A DNA stretch of 64,000 bases from Gnetum montanum (lineage: Eukaryota > Streptophyta > Gnetopsida > Gnetales > Gnetaceae). Below the pieces are notes generated by a model. The model was given only the letters and a program-made list of their open reading frames with translations, was not told the origin of the DNA and searched no databases. The DNA is taken from contig MNCI01008925.1 of assembly GCA_015680685.1 (NCBI GenBank), positions 227,786-291,785 of the forward strand, given 5' to 3'. Positions 45,641 to 55,960 of this stretch are shown here, in pieces. Position numbers and translations under genes: made by a program. The number at the start of each line of letters is the position of its first letter. Within the stretch, counting starts at the first letter, position 1.

Positions 45641-46850
45641 AACCTTCAGAATTAATAGGTGTTTTTCACCTTTTTTTTTACAATTTTTTATCATTATCTT
45701 TCCTATTCTTTTAAACTTTTCCAACCTTTTGTTTTCATTTCCTTTGTTAAGTAATCTCTCTTGTGAATAAAATGATCATGTAGCCCATTGAGGTGAGGTT
45801 CTCTCTATGTTGTTAAGTCATGAGGGATTGATTATTTGGACTATGAGCCATGTCATCCATCCACTCATTCCATTAATAAGAGGTTCTTACCCTAGTTATA
45901 ATGATATTCTTTTTCATCACCAAAACTAAAAATAATTCCATAACCATTGTGCATGGATTGAAAAGTGAAGAACTAAGGGGGAATGTGAAGTGTGTGACAT
46001 CAAGGGAATTTGTGGGTTCTCTTTGGCCACTTCTGTATCTTCTACCATGTTGCTAAGGTTGTAATTATGTCCTTGTAGATCTAACAAAAAATGGAAGTAA
46101 GAGTAAAATAAAAGGGCACTGAATAAATTCTTGAAGGTCCCACTGGAAAGATATGTAGCCATGCCTAAAGGTTGGCAGCTTCTCAAAATACTTTCATAAA
46201 AAAAATGTTCCATTATAAACTTCTCCCTTGGACAAAACACCAAGTGATGCTACTCTATGCAACTTTGATAGTCTTATGGTTGTTAGTCAAATTAATGAAA
46301 TAATGCGATATCACTAAAATGTGGTTTGGAATTGGTTTAAATCTTGGAAAGAATGGCTAATGATTACTTAACCATTAATAACAGACAAGGATTCATTATG
46401 CGTTTGGTAAGATACCTCACATCCAAGTTCTTGCAATGCTTTCTATAGTCCATCTCATTTCACTGTCAGTATGATTCTAACTTGTGATTTTTGTGTAACA
46501 TAGAGTTATTTTCTGACATTGGTTGTTTTAACATGTGTGTTTTTCTTTCATAGTTATGTGCTGCATTTAACCCCTTTAGTGCCTACGAACATTTTTAGGT
46601 GTAGTTACAGAAGGGTATTATGGGCTGGAGCCTGTTTTGGAAAGGATCCACTTGTGTAACTGTTGTAACTTATACTTGTTTGACATAACCACATCATTCT
46701 TAACCTTCCATGCACATAATTGTTAAATTTCATGCTTTCCCTTATCATGTAATTGATCTATTCCACAATGTAGGTATAATACCCCTTTTCTTGCATTTTC
46801 CAATGCTTTTAATGTCAACGACTCCATTTTCCAACACTTTTGATGTCTAA
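45641..46850 (+). other. 3' non-coding region of element D
   Basis: Shares GTGTGACATCAAGGGAATTT (45999-46018) and AATAAGAGGTTCTTACC with C and K. No coding sequence. The conserved block is at 46560-46660. Confidence 0.55.
46560..46660 (+). other. Conserved 3' non-coding block, copy in D
   Basis: TTTAACCCCTTTAGTGCCTA, AGGTGTAGTTACAG, GGGCTGGAGCCTGTTTTGG and GGATCCACTTGTGTAAC align with the copies in A, B and C. Confidence 0.55.
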
Positions 46851-46963
46851 AAATGATTTCCTACTTACCCTAGAACCATGGACCAAAACTAAAACCTTCC
46901 AACCAATCCCAGAGCTTCATTTTTCATGCTAACTACCCTCATTAAATGCAACTTCAAAAACCC

Positions 46964-47023
46964 GATATTAGGTTGGACGCAACGTCGAATACTCAATATC
47001 AGGTCCAAAAAACCTATATATAT
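46964..47023 (+). promoter_or_regulatory. Palindrome array and TATA-like box of J2
   Basis: Hexamers start at 46964, 46981 (AACGTC, decayed) and 46995: spacing 17, 14. TATATATAT starts at 47015, 20 bp after the last. Same arrangement as J1. Confidence 0.5.
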
Positions 47024-47206
47024 GATCCCCATGGTGCTCCATAATTCATTCTCATCATTTACAGCTAGGGGAGGTTTTTAAATTTTATTGTGTGACTAAG
47101 AGTTTTGCGTAATTAGCTTCCACTTGAAATATCTTGCTCAATACTACTTCGATTTTCATATCCTTTAAAATTTTCTGAATCTACAATGTTCAATTTAGTT
47201 GTTGGT

Positions 47207-47246
<40 letters not shown>
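47207..47246 (+). repeat. Run of 40 G
   Basis: Uninterrupted G-run in the J2 leader. The homologous place in J1 has only six. It could form quadruplexes or be a base-calling artefact. Confidence 0.95.
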
Positions 47247-47247
<1 letters not shown>

Positions 47248-47615
47248 TGCTTGCGTGGGAGACTTGTACTTGATTTTTTAAAATTCAATATCACCTGGAA
47301 GGCATTACAAGCATAAGAATGTTAAAACCCTTAAGCATTGTAATGAAAAATCAATTGTATGAATGCTAGAAACTTTAATTTTTTTCACCCAAGGGACCAT
47401 AATCATAATAATAAGCCATACATAAGGAAAAAGGAACCAACTGCTAAGGGTCATAAAAGAAGATAAACACTTTTTGGGCATCTTTCTAAAAATTTTTCTA
47501 ACTTTGCATTATATAAACTAAAGCACTTAATGGAACTAAGGTTATAAGTAAGGTATAAACCTATTAATAATAAATGATAGCACCTTAGTAACACAAAATC
47601 CTTGAATGATTATAA

Positions 47616-48544
47616 ATGACCCGAAAAAGAGAAGGACAAGCAGGACCTTTGCATGAGTAGTCAAACATCCAAGAGGTGGCAGAGGTAAACAAGGTGAACA
47701 AGCTAAGCATGAAGAGTAGGAGGCTCAATCATTCAACATCCATCAAGAGGCTCCTGTTACTAGAAATTTGGTCCAAGGAGAGGTTGCAGAACCACAAGTT
47801 CTAGTGTAAGGGCAATGCCTCACATTGTCCCTAGAATTCCTTGAAGCTATTCAAGAGAAATCCATGTTGACCACGGTCATTGTGGAAATGAACTTTGGCC
47901 CATTCATGGCATTTTCTCTTGAGGTAGTTCACACGTAACTCTAGGCATCATCATTATGGCACATCTTGTCAAATAGTGGTGGATGGTACCTTGGCAAAAC
48001 ATACCAATTTTAGCACAACAAGGAAGAAGGCACTATGGTTAACATTTACAAAGTCACTATTTCTTTCTGAGTTAAAGTAATCGAAGAGTCTCAAAATCTA
48101 CTAAATGTGGGGGCTAAGTTGGTGCATCTATCCACAAGGTTTGATATTGAGAACAAAAAGTTATGGCTGAAGCAAGCATACAACAAGGATGATAAAACAT
48201 ATAATGAATTGACTTTGGAAGAGAGGACCTATTTCAAGATAGGCACATATCACCTCTTCCCCACTAAAGGGCTCAACTAAATATCAATGTACATGGCCAG
48301 GTGAAGTGCTATACTAATGGGAAAATACATGGTCAACCTTCCCCAGTTATACTACATAGAAATTTAGAGGTAGTTCAAAGAAAAGAAGGTAGGGAAGCCA
48401 ACACTTTTATTTCCCTACTTAATTAGGAAGGTGTGTAAGTGCGTTGGAATCTTGGAATACATAAATTATGTTCCTATGAGGGCTTATAATTCTTTCTTCA
48501 TTGAATTGTTCAAACCTACAGCACCAAGGAAACAATTTGGTGAG
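47616..48544 (+). pseudogene. J2 relic: putative plant transposon protein-like gene
   Basis: Plus strand. RG-rich start (KHPRGGRGKQGEQAKHEE), then EFLEAIQEKSMLTTVIVEMN, LTLEERTYFKIGTYHLFPTK, GKYMVNLPQLYYIEI and KPTLLFPYLIRKVCKCVGI, parallel to J1. Stops scattered through it. Cut at 48545 by element B. Being the first gene after an LTR-like promoter, it holds the gag position, but its role is unknown. Confidence 0.6.
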
Positions 48545-49385
48545 TGATGGGACGTGATATCGCATAGGCCACAATATTGCGTATGCGATATTGCATTCGT
48601 CGCGATATCACATGCCCTGCAATATCACGTACGTGATATCACATCATGCCGCCAAATCTATAAATAAGAGGTGGCTCTCCCTTGTTTCTCTATCTAGATC
48701 TATACCCTTAGCAAAACTTTGGTAGTTTTACCTCTTTAGAGATAGAATAATTTCCATGTGCCCGCAGTAGGAGTCCCAAAGTGAACGGATCTTTATTCGA
48801 GCAAATATTGTACCTAAGCACAAGTTTGTGTATGGAAATAAAGATGAACTTTTGGATAAACCTTGCAGTGCATGGACTAAGCTAAATAGGACTTTAATTA
48901 TTGTTATTTATTGTTCATTTTTTAAATGCTTTATTAGTTAATTAAATCTCTCTCAACCCTTAACTCCTAGTTAAGTGTATTCAGTACGACCGCTTCGAGC
49001 ACATGTGTTATGCTTGGTAATCCCAGCAATGAATAGAGTTTGGTAATCCCAGAAGGTTGCATTGGTTCAAGTTGTGAATGGCAAGTGGGAACGGATATTG
49101 ATGCTAGGCATTAGAACTTAGTTAGTTAAAGTTAGTTACTTAGTCTCTTCACCCTTTCCTCTCTTAGCATAGGTGATAAAACATAAAAGATATAAAAATC
49201 ACATACCTCAAACTTACTTAACCATACAACCGTGACAAATACTAGTAAGTCTGGGAAGATAATGAAAAATTAACCTTAAGTGTTCCATAAGGCGTGTAGG
49301 CACTTAGTCTGTGAAGTTCGACCGGATCACGTGTGTAACACTCGTATTCATATGGTTGAGTGTAGGGGTACCTCGCCACTCATCA
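48545..49385 (+). repeat. 5' LTR of element B
   Basis: TGATGGGACGTG ... CACTCATCA, 841 bp; strongly similar to A after the TATA box. Confidence 0.88.
48556..48666 (+). promoter_or_regulatory. Palindrome array and TATA box, 5' LTR of B
   Basis: Six hexamers start at 48556, 48573, 48587, 48604, 48621 and 48635: spacing 17, 14, 17, 17, 14. TATAAATA starts at 48659, 24 bp after the last. Each is embedded in GCGATATCGC or a CpG-decayed form (GTGATATCAC, GCAATATCAC). Confidence 0.75.
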
Positions 49386-49386
49386 T

Positions 49387-49404
49387 TGGTGCCTTTTCCA
49401 GGGA
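49387..49404 (+). promoter_or_regulatory. Primer binding site of B (tRNA-Asp)
   Basis: TGGTGCCTTTTCCAGGGA matches the tRNA-Asp complement at 14 of 18 positions. Confidence 0.65.
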
Positions 49405-49532
49405 CTAAGTTGTCTATGCACTAAGTAGAACATAGGAAATCATCCACATCATCGAGAAGCTTAAAAAAAACCCTTAGGGTTAATTAAATGAAAAATTAAA
49501 CAATGGTCAATTAGCATACCAAATAAGAGACA

Positions 49533-51860
49533 ATGTCTTCTTCTTCTCATAAAAGCACGTCACCACCTAGGGATCACACAAGAGACAGTCTGCGATCTAA
49601 CACACGTAACCAAGAACCGCTAGTTCCTCAACAGTATCAGGTAGTATATACTCATCATGATGAGTATATACGTAATTTTACTTTTATCCTCCATCAGGAT
49701 GAACAACTTCGCTGGAGAGATGTGCAAGGTAACATAGTGTTACCCCCAGATCAGGCAATCCCTAACATGCTCCTTCGTGCTCTTGCACAGATAGGCATGA
49801 CGGAACTATACACTGAATATGTTGCAAAATATTATGACATAAGGGATTACCATCCCACAACAGCGCAACGTCTAAGGGACTTGTAGCAGGAGATTTATCA
49901 CACATCATTGAAGGGCAAAGGCCCTCGTAATGCTTCACCCATCATAAGAGAAATCAAGGGTGGAAAACCTATCTCAATAGGTTCTCCACGAAATGATGTT
50001 CCTCCTCCTAATGATAGTGAGGAGGTGGGGTATCAGAACCTACACTCTACGATACACAACCCTGGTTTTGATGCCCATGAACACCAAGTGTTCAATGAGG
50101 GAACACAAAAAAATGATAAGGATGGGTAGTCTAATCGTCATCATGATTGGGGCTATAGCCACCGAAGAGAAGGTAAGAAACATCGTCATGGAGATGGTTC
50201 TCCTTCCTCTTCCCCTTCATCACATCATTCAACCTCTCCTTCCACATATGGACGTAGTCACAAAGAGCACAATCATGAGGATAAGGGTAACAATAAGCAA
50301 AATGAGAACCCTCGACAAGAGAGTCAAGAGTGAGGATGAGGGCATTCTAGAGAATCAAGGCAAAGAAGGGAAAGTAGGGAACCACGTAGGCATCATAAAC
50401 ATCATGAGAGAGATGATCATGATAAACCCCTACTTGCAACCCGGAGTATGTTAGACATTACGGAGGTAGTTAGAATACCTACAAGGCACCAAAAAGACAG
50501 TCGGATCAAGAGACTAGACATGAATAATATCCCACAATTCAAAGGGGGATACAACACTGATCCATAGAACCACTTACAGGCATTCCAAGATGCCTACGCT
50601 TTGCAGAATATTGAAAATGAGTGTCAGAAGTTAAAGTTATTTCCTAGGACACTCATAAAAGAAGCAGAAAGTTGGTACCAGTCTTTAGAGCTGAAAACCA
50701 TTAGGAGGTGGAGTACAATGCTAGAATTGTTTAACAATAAATACAAAACATACTCCAGAGTGTCCAACTTGTGTAAGTAGATCCAAGGATGGAAGCAGGG
50801 TAATCATGAACCCTTGGATGCTGCCATGGGCCAATATTATGCATTACTACATTGTTGCCCAGGCCATGGTTACGCACAACGAGATCAACTCTACCACCTC
50901 GTAGATGGGCTAAGACATGAAACTAGGAGAACCCTTGGGACATATGTTCAAGGGAGATTATCTAAACTTAGGTCCTATGAAGTTCATAGATTGTTGGAGC
51001 AAGTAGCTAAAGAAGAAGGGGAGCTACGAAAAAGAGAAAGCATGGAAGAGTACAATCGTGATCCTTCCCTCTGATGAGGAGGATGAGGCACCACTCAAAG
51101 AGTTGGTGAATAGAAGAACCTTGCCGCTTAAGAAATTAACAATGGAAGTGTCGGCTAAGGTAGATGAAATATGGAGCTCCTTAGATAGTAAAATCGAAAC
51201 TGTTCTAAAAATCGTAGAGGAGTTTTAGGAACGAAGTAGTGACCATGATAAGAAAAAGTGCAGAGATTCAGACCATGCACGTAACAAGGGTAAGGGAAAA
51301 ATGACTATCGCCAATGAGGTTATGGATTTAGATACAGAAAATGATGGTGGATGTGAGATCTTCCAATATGACCATCCTAAGGAATTTTGCCCAATAATCT
51401 CACATCTACAAGAGTTTGGGGTGTATGCACTCAACCCAAGACTTAACAGACGGTAGGCACCCCGAAGGTTACCTTATCCCCAAGGTAGCCCAAGGCAGTT
51501 CCACTAACCACTAACATATTATCCAAGTGGAACCCCGCCACAACCTATCGGGCAACATCAGCATTGGCAACATCCACAGTCATGGGGGATGCCATCACCT
51601 AGACAACAATACCCTTACCGGCAACCAGACCTGTATGGCTATTACGTGCAACAACCAGTTTCTCCAAGTGACTCTATGAGTCACACAACCCCACAATGTC
51701 ACTACCAAGTTTGGGAGTATTTTATGACTCCTTCTCCTTCAAGAGACACACCACATGCATACCATCCTCTGAATCCATCTGCATCTCTTACGCCAGTAGT
51801 TCCACTACCACCCACTCCAATGATGCAAGGGAAACTCCCCACTCAACCATAGCAATGTAA
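49533..51860 (+). pseudogene. gag of element B
   Basis: ATG at 49533 opens 117 codons (MSSSSHKSTSPPRDHTRDS; FTFILHQDEQLRWRDVQGN; LLRALAQIGMTELYTEY). After a stop at 49884 an Arg/Ser/His-rich stretch is followed by the capsid domain at about 50450-51075 (RHQKDSRIKRLDMNNIPQF, MLELFNNKYKTYSRVSNL, GHGYAQRDQLYHLVDGLRHE). The finger reads CEIFQYDHPKEFCPIISHL near 51352: C-X3-less form with C..F..H..C, where A, C and G relatives show CX2CX3HX4C. The Pro/Tyr-rich tail ends near 51850. About six stops or shifts. Confidence 0.82.
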
Positions 51861-52077
51861 TGCTGCAGAGTTGTAAACCTTCAACTCACTGCTGGTTTTG
51901 ACAACTGTGCAAAAAGAAGACATTTCTTCAGAACCAAAAGCCCAAACAAGCTTTCACAACCACAAGTGGTTGGGTTTGTACACGCTCCTCCAAAAAATAA
52001 GGCTTTGGAGCTCCCTTCAAACCAACAATAGAGCTCAACGCATACAATTATGTTAACACATACCGTTACTGATTAGA

Positions 52078-52860
52078 TCAAGATGGAACACCTTCCTAGG
52101 AAATTCTCTAACCCTAGAAGTCCCCTAATTTATCTCGAAGTAGCTGGGAATGAACCTCATAAGGCTCTTCTTGACTCAGGTTCTGGAGTTAACTTAATCT
52201 CACGAGAAATGTATAAAGCCTAGAACCTGTCTCTACTTAAGAAGAGAAATATTCAACTAGAGCTGGCTGACCAGTACATCATTATTCCCTTGGGATTGGT
52301 TGAGGACATCATTACCATTGTGTGTGGTTGGTCATACCTAGCTGATTTCCTAGTGATAGAAGTCAATAGTAAGAAAGGGGACTTCCCAATTATAATGGGG
52401 AGGGCATGGCTCAGCACCATCAATGTGTGCCTAGGAATCCATGATCTTTCCTTGGAAATATCTAAGGAAAACATTTATGGAAAGATCGAGAAGAAGAAAG
52501 TTCCATGCATCACATACAATGACTCAAAGGATGATGACATGGAGAAATGCTCAGCATTTCCTACATGCAACCGGTGTGCCCAAGAAGTCAACGTACAAAA
52601 GTGCCTATATGTAGCAATCACACAACAAGAGGACACCTCAAGGTTGACAGCTAATCCAAAGAGTAGCCCACTAACATGCATGGAACGAACTGGGGGAACA
52701 ACTCACACCCACAAGGAGAGCATAGATAATTTGGAGTATGAGCATAGCCAACTTCCAACCCTTAACTTGAGAACACCAATTGGGAGGAGTTGGACACTTC
52801 TAAGAAATTCAAACATGCACTTGTTATTTTGGATCTCTCCCTTTCAATTCAGTCATGGGA
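52078..52860 (+). pseudogene. Retropepsin (protease) of element B
   Basis: Best-kept protease of the family. KALLDSGSGVNLISREMY at about 52165-52215 has the intact D-S-G active site. FPIIMGRAWLST follows at 52387. The C-terminal extension has CNRCAQEVNVQKC and PIGRSWTLLRNSN. One stop near 52222 splits the domain; after that the frame is open for 196 codons. It would cleave Gag in the particle. No RT follows. Confidence 0.85.
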
Positions 52861-53914
52861 GAGATGGCCACCTATGCTAATCATTTGGATCCCTCAGTTC
52901 TTTTAAGTTTTTGTTTTACACATTTTTTTTTTGCACTTCCTTGTTTTACAAATATCTTTAACTTTTCTTTTTTTTGTTTTACAACATCATTTATACCTTT
53001 TCTTTTCTTTGTGTGAGTGTGTTTGTTTATCCATTTTGTTAATTTTTTCATCCAATAAGTGCTCTAATGATGGTATGAATTGTTTCTATTGATTTCTAAT
53101 GTTTGGCTTTTACCTTTAAGATTATGATGTTGATACAAAGGTATGGTTCTTTTGATATGACAGGTAATGATTCCACTTCATTCATACATCCAAAAATTTC
53201 TATGGTCTCTCTTGGCTTGAAACTGTACAGTCCCTTTCTCAATAATAAGAACTATAACGAATCGGTGACTGGGCATTTCTCAAAATAAGGAAGGACTCAA
53301 GGATTGAAAAGGGTGTGACTTCAAGGGAACTTGATGCATTTATGTTGGCCATTCTCTTGGGTGCTTGGATGTTTTCTTCTTGAGTTTTCCTTTCTATTCC
53401 GACATTGCTCCATTATCAGGAAGCTGAGTAAATAAAAATAATAAGTATTTGCATAGTGTGGTTCTCAGGTATAAACAAAAAAAATGGTGAGAATTCAAAG
53501 CACACCCCTTAGAAGAAATAATCCTTTGGGCTACAAGCATTGGTTATGAAACTAAGAGCATGTTCCCTCTAACTAAGGCCCTTCTCACTTCCCATTCTCT
53601 CCTCCTTCGTTTTGTCAGAATGGTGGTGGCTCTTTGGTGAAGGCATTCTTGTTACTTCAAGTGGATGGATTAGCCGAATGCATTAGTGCGAAGTCATTGG
53701 ATGTGGTTTGTTTGAGGCCAGACTTGGAATGGGATCTACTAAGTCACGTTAATCATTAAATATACAAGGGGTTGTACACCACCTTGTTCTTGGGATTCCA
53801 TTCCATTCTCTTCTCTCCATCCTTCTCTCCATTGTTCACCTCATTGTTGGTTGTATCATTAGTGTATATTTTGGTTGACACATTATTTTCTTTTTGGTAA
53901 ATTCTTGTGGTTAA

Positions 53915-54020
53915 GACTTTAACTCTTGTTCCAAATGACATTCCCAAAGCCTACGGACTCTTCGAATGTGGGATTGTCAGGGCATTAAGGGCATGAGCCT
54001 ACTTTGGGGAGGACCCACTG
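53915..54020 (+). other. Conserved 3' non-coding block, copy in B
   Basis: GCCTACGGACTCTTCGAATG, GTGGGATTGTCAGGGC, ATTAAGGGCATGAGCCTAC and TTTGGGGAGGACCCACTGG; nearly identical to A. Confidence 0.6.
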
Positions 54021-54061
54021 GCATTCCTATTTGGTACACCAGTTAAATTCTTTCCCTTAAC

Positions 54062-54372
54062 ATTTTTGCAATCCATTCTATTTTGTTCATTTCCATCTTG
54101 ACATCTATTTCATCAATGTTATAGTTGTCTCCTTTTCTCCATCTTTCTCATTCTTTTTCTTTCTCCATTCTATCACTACCAGAGGTTCTCTCTTAGTCAT
54201 AGGGATCCTGACCCAATTTTTTGATTTTCTCCTAACCCCTACACCTTCGGTAGTCGCCACTATTATATCTCCAGACCCGTATCAACCATACCACAACCTA
54301 GCCAATGGACCTTTCATTGAAGCAAGGTATCAACTACATTGTGATTCATTTACCCTTGCTAATATAAAGACT
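54062..54372 (+). other. Segment present in B but absent from A
   Basis: A joins TCCCTAACATAAAATTG to TGTGTGTGTAGATGGC at 7001-7036, where B has about 310 extra bases, C/T-rich. An insertion in B or a deletion in A. No ends typical of a transposon seen. Confidence 0.6.
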
Positions 54373-54758
54373 ATGTTGTGTGTCCAGATGGCAATCATAC
54401 AACAATGGATTAGATCTAGAGGGAAAAATTGGAATGGATTGGTGCTGAAGCAATTATGCAAGGAACAAGATGGAGGGTGTTCTTATGGATAGATAACGAA
54501 AGGCACAATCTTGGTATTGGTAGTAGCAGACTTCTTCTCTCTTCTCTCTTCTCTCTCAGCTACCAAATAAGGCCTGATGTCAAATGTATAAGGTGTTCAC
54601 TCTTGTTGTCATGAACACCAGTTTTGTCATGTTCTGTAATGATGATCCATTCACATGTCATCCCATTCACCATTAGTTCCATTCAAGTCAATAATCCCAT
54701 ACCTTCCCAATATTTTGTAATGAACTTGAGGACGAGTTTTTATTCAGTCACGGGGGTA

Positions 54759-54950
54759 TGATGGGATGTGATATCGCATGGGCCACGATATCGCGTCAGC
54801 TGTGATATCGCATACCCCGTGATATCGCGTTGTGCCACCAAATCTATAAATAAGAGGCAGCTCTCCCTTGTTTCTCTATCTAGATCTAGACCCTTAGTGA
54901 AACTCTGATAGTTTTATCTCTCCAAAGATAGAATAAGTTCCATGTAAGAG
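54759..54950 (+). repeat. 3' LTR of element B, truncated
   Basis: TGATGGGATGTG through TTCCATGTAAGAGTC; the rest of the LTR is missing and the 3' internal end of another element follows. Confidence 0.82.
54770..54852 (+). promoter_or_regulatory. Palindrome array and TATA box, 3' LTR of B
   Basis: GATATC starts at 54770, 54787, 54804 and 54821, each 17 bp apart; TATAAATA starts at 54845, 24 bp after the last. Confidence 0.75.
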
Positions 54951-55074
54951 TCAATTTATTTGTTTATTTTTTTTTGAGTTAGTCAATAATTCCATACATT
55001 CCAAATATTTTGTAAAGAACTTATTCCTCATTTTGTTTAACTTGAGGACAAGTTTTCATTAAGTTGTGGGGGTA
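54951..55074 (+). other. 3' internal end of the element carrying LTR E
   Basis: AACTTGAGGACAAGTTTTC and GTTGTGGGGGTA directly before the LTR match the ends of A and B. Probably the last piece of element D. Confidence 0.55.
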
Positions 55075-55960
55075 TGATAAGCCATGATTTTGTCAACTCC
55101 AATATTAGGTACCAAATATTGTAGCCTTACTATCAGATACGTGATATTGGATCCTAAGAAATGATGTCGTACATTCAATATCGTCTCTTTCATGCTAGCT
55201 TATAAATACAACACTGGGATGCATGGTTGGAACATAGTTGGTTCATAGATTTTAGATAGCCTTTTCATAGATTTTTGATTTCTAGTTTTGTTGTTTCCTA
55301 GTGCATGCTCACAATGTGATGTTTGTGATTATACAACATCCTTATTCAAGTGTGATGCACTTGGACACATTACATGATCGAAAATAAAGATCAAGATTAC
55401 TTTCATCATTGCAGCATCAACTTAGATTTACTACTTCTTTTAATTACTTATATGTTTACTATTTTCCTTAGTTAATGTTTCCATTTATTGCTCTTTACGA
55501 TTGTTTTCATTAGGCAGAATGAGTACAACTAATCATGAGCACTTAAGTGTAATTTCTTGGGATCCTAGCAATGTATTGTTTGGTAAGCCCAATGATGTAT
55601 GCTTGGTAGTCCCAATGGTAGTTACACGAAGTCTAAGGCATGGGCAGATGATTAGGAACATATACTCATCACACATAGGCTAGTTTAGATTTTACTTTTA
55701 AGTATTAATTCGCTTAATTAATTTATCTCGTTATTATCATTTGGAGAAGCATAGGGCTAGACAACATCAATCATATGCCTCATTTTGGACTAAACCATAC
55801 GTGACAAAGCTACCGGTAGTCCAAGTGGGAAGACAGTGAACTGCAATCAAGGCATAATGATTTAGATGCATAACTAGTCCCATCCATGGAATTTGACCAG
55901 ATCATGCGTGAACACTTGTGATTGGTATGGTTGGGTGTAGGGGTACCTCATTACTCATCA
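55075..55960 (+). repeat. LTR E (probable 3' LTR of element D)
   Basis: TGATAAGCCATGATTTTGTC ... TTACTCATCA, 886 bp, same family as the D 5' LTR. It lies against the broken protease of relic G. Confidence 0.8.
55101..55208 (+). promoter_or_regulatory. Palindrome array and TATA box, LTR E
   Basis: Hexamers start at 55101, 55115, 55129 (ACTATC), 55143, 55163 (GATGTC) and 55177: spacing 14, 14, 14, 20, 14. TATAAATA starts at 55201, 24 bp after the last. Confidence 0.75.

Larger units (their letters stand above)
42202..46850 (+). mobile_element. Element D: gag-only LTR element
   Basis: 5' LTR, tRNA-Asp PBS, gag and non-coding DNA with the conserved block. No protease or pol. Its own 3' LTR does not follow directly; relic J2 and element B intervene, and LTR E (55075-55960), of the same LTR family, is probably its 3' LTR. 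D and E flanks (42197-42201 ATTAT, 55961-55965 CCACC) do not match as a target duplication. Confidence 0.7.
52861..54758 (+). other. 3' non-coding region of element B
   Basis: T-rich repeat near 52905-52985, conserved block at 53915-54020, a stretch absent from A at 54062-54372, and GGACGAGTTTTTATTCAGTC before the LTR. No coding sequence. Confidence 0.6.
48545..54950 (+). mobile_element. Element B: non-autonomous gag-protease LTR element
   Basis: 5' LTR 48545-49385, PBS, gag, protease, 1.9 kb of non-coding DNA, and the first 192 bp of the 3' LTR. Same family as A and the better-preserved copy. Left flank GTGAG; the right flank is lost by truncation, so no target duplication can be tested. 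Confidence 0.85.
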
